A DNA stretch of 64,000 bases from an uncultured Bacteroidales bacterium (lineage in GTDB: Bacteria; Bacteroidota; Bacteroidia; Bacteroidales; Bacteroidaceae), in contig CADBXL010000006.1 of the NCBI GenBank assembly GCA_902798615.1, forward strand, positions 101,979-165,978, read 5' to 3'. This document shows positions 63,106-64,000 of this stretch, one piece after another. Position numbers and translations under genes: made by a program. Numbering within the stretch: position 1 is the first letter of the stretch; each line of letters starts with the position of its first letter. The notes beneath the pieces are model-generated. The model made no database searches. It was given only the letters and a program-made list of their open reading frames with translations, and had not been told where the DNA came from.

Positions 63106-64000
63106 CTATTTCTTGTTTTTCTGGCCATCCTTATTCTGAGATTTATTGCTTTTTTCATTTGTGGAATTCAGACTTGATAATTTGTAATCAAATCCCTTCG
63201 TTCCAGGTTGAGCAGTTGCAGAATATGTCAATGGCTTTCCCTTGTCATCAAGAACAGGTTTTCCATTTAAGAATACCCCCCAAACACCAGCATGTAATTT
63301 CCATGTTTTAGGATCTCTTCTTTCCATAACCTTTTCTCCTGTATACTTATCTGTCAACAAAGATGTATATGGAGCGATAATAACTACATCTCTTAACTCT
63401 TCTGTGCCTGAAAGTTCTTGCGCGAGTATTGCCGCACGACAACTATGCAGGACGAGAATAGAATGTCCATTGATTTTATTGTTTCTCCATCCCTCATCTT
63501 CTTGATCTAATCGACGAACGAGTCTTGAAACATTTTCTTTATTTATTTTTGTCACATAACCATTTCTCTGCGAATCACTATTCACTCCCATTTCAAGATA
63601 AGCTGCAGGGGAGTATTTAGAAGTAACAATACCGTGAAGCCAAATATTAACGACCTTATCATCATAAGCAGATTTATTATAATAAGCACAATTATACCAT
63701 GTACCTTCATGATGCTCATCTATTATTTTTCCAGACTGATATAAGGCATTCCAATTGTGTGGTTTTTGTCCATCTGTATCTACCAACTTTATAGGATTGC
63801 CCAAGCAATAGACATAGCTACCACTGAGGACATACTTCTCCGCCAGCGGATCCACCCCATACCACATACTTGTGAGTGGGTTCATGTAACGAGCACCATA
63901 GTAGTACAGGCCTGTCTCCTCGTCAAGTTCCTTGCCGTTAAACTTATATGGCATTTCCTTCGATGAGCTATGCTCATCAACAAGCAATTCACCGTAAGGC
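63106..64000 (-). CDS. Rhs cassette D (runs off the window): core plus possible cysteine-protease tip
   Basis: The gene continues beyond the right edge; the visible part starts at PYGELLVDEHSSS. Core (ETGLYYYGARYMNP, GVDPLAEKY), then DTDGQKP, then a ~210-residue tip. Its features are IWLHGIVTS, NKINGHSILVLHSCRAAILAQELSG and VVIIAPYTSLL. The last two look like the Cys box of C80/caspase-like protease tips, which have a Cys followed by an AqxLa helix and a V.AP strand. The assignment is tentative. The tip ends in a Ser/Asn/Lys-rich tail. This may be the active end of a complete Rhs gene, as the core is unbroken as far as can be seen. Confidence 0.7.
   Translation of the reverse strand, partial: PYGELLVDEHSSSKEMPYKFNGKELDEETGLYYYGARYMNPLTSMWYGVDPLAEKYVLSGSYVYCLGNPIKLVDTDGQKPHNWNALYQSGKIIDEHHEGTWYNCAYYNKSAYDDKVVNIWLHGIVTSKYSPAAYLEMGVNSDSQRNGYVTKINKENVSRLVRRLDQEDEGWRNNKINGHSILVLHSCRAAILAQELSGTEELRDVVIIAPYTSLLTDKYTGEKVMERRDPKTWKLHAGVWGVFLNGKPVLDDKGKPLTYSATAQPGTKGFDYKLSSLNSTNEKSNKSQNKDGQKNKK

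Noticed and set aside
1-64000. tRNA, rRNA and prophage genes
   Set aside because: No cloverleaf ending in a usable acceptor pattern, no rRNA sequence and no phage structural or integrase genes were recognised.

Overview
The window reads as a chromosomal segment of a Bacteroidales bacterium, most likely Prevotella or a close relative. Clues are promoters of the TTTG-N19/20-TAnnTTTG type upstream of many genes, families typical of the group (DUF5686 and DUF2723 membrane proteins, a TlpA-like thioredoxin protein, a DPP IV-type peptidase, a BspA-like LRR protein, a TonB-dependent receptor), TTG/GTG starts, and a dense population of short interspersed palindromic repeats. The left and middle parts are ordinary chromosome; the right ~10 kb is a highly recombined accessory island.

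Layout. 0.2-1.2 kb: radical SAM/SPASM protein (minus). 1.4-10.7 kb: a plus-strand operon of a receiver-PP2C phosphatase, a membrane coiled-coil/WD40-like protein, a propeller sensor with a histidine-kinase core that lacks the phosphoacceptor His, a soluble histidine kinase with an intact His, and a TonB receptor. 10.7-13.8 kb: Vsr endonuclease and a TlpA-like protein (minus). 14.0-17.5 kb: secreted YD-type protein, a cobalamin riboswitch ahead of an unrecognised gene, a large palindromic repeat, and an orphan toxin/immunity pair. 18.2-27.7 kb (minus): TtcA-like protein, LuxR-type regulator, DUF5686 protein, and a likely head-group pathway (nucleotidyltransferase, ATP-grasp, CDP-alcohol phosphatidyltransferase, HAD phosphatase, nearby flippase-like protein). 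27.8-36.0 kb (plus): cysE, RlmL-like methyltransferase, DPP IV, purD, membrane proteins. 36.5-41.1 kb: DUF2723 protein, polysaccharide deacetylase, helical protein of unknown function. 41.2-46.5 kb: a structured RNA candidate and menD-menB-menC-menE. 47.3-52.1 kb: a stand-alone class II RNR tail-like protein, an N-acetylmuramoyl-alanine amidase, an MlaD/MCE protein and DnaA.

52.8-64.0 kb (minus): a 5'-truncated BspA-like gene followed by a tandem array of Rhs C-terminal cassettes. Each cassette has a near-identical piece of Rhs core, a different C-terminal toxin-like domain and a different small immunity-like gene. The boundaries between cassettes repeat the same terminator hairpin, the same ~190-bp palindromic element and/or the same broken Rhs junction. 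Four toxin types are distinguishable: TNT/ART-like, class 3 lipase, PD-(D/E)XK nuclease and a possible cysteine protease. Orphan immunity genes and Rhs relics lie at the distal end. This looks like a store of alternative toxin tips for a polymorphic toxin whose complete gene probably lies beyond the right edge.

The second unusual theme is repeats. A G/C-rich palindromic family (called R1 here) sits inside or at the ends of about ten unrelated genes in frame, giving identical peptides in unrelated proteins, much as Rickettsia palindromic elements do. Several other families share one architecture (a short word repeated, a spacer, then the inverted word repeated) but use different words.
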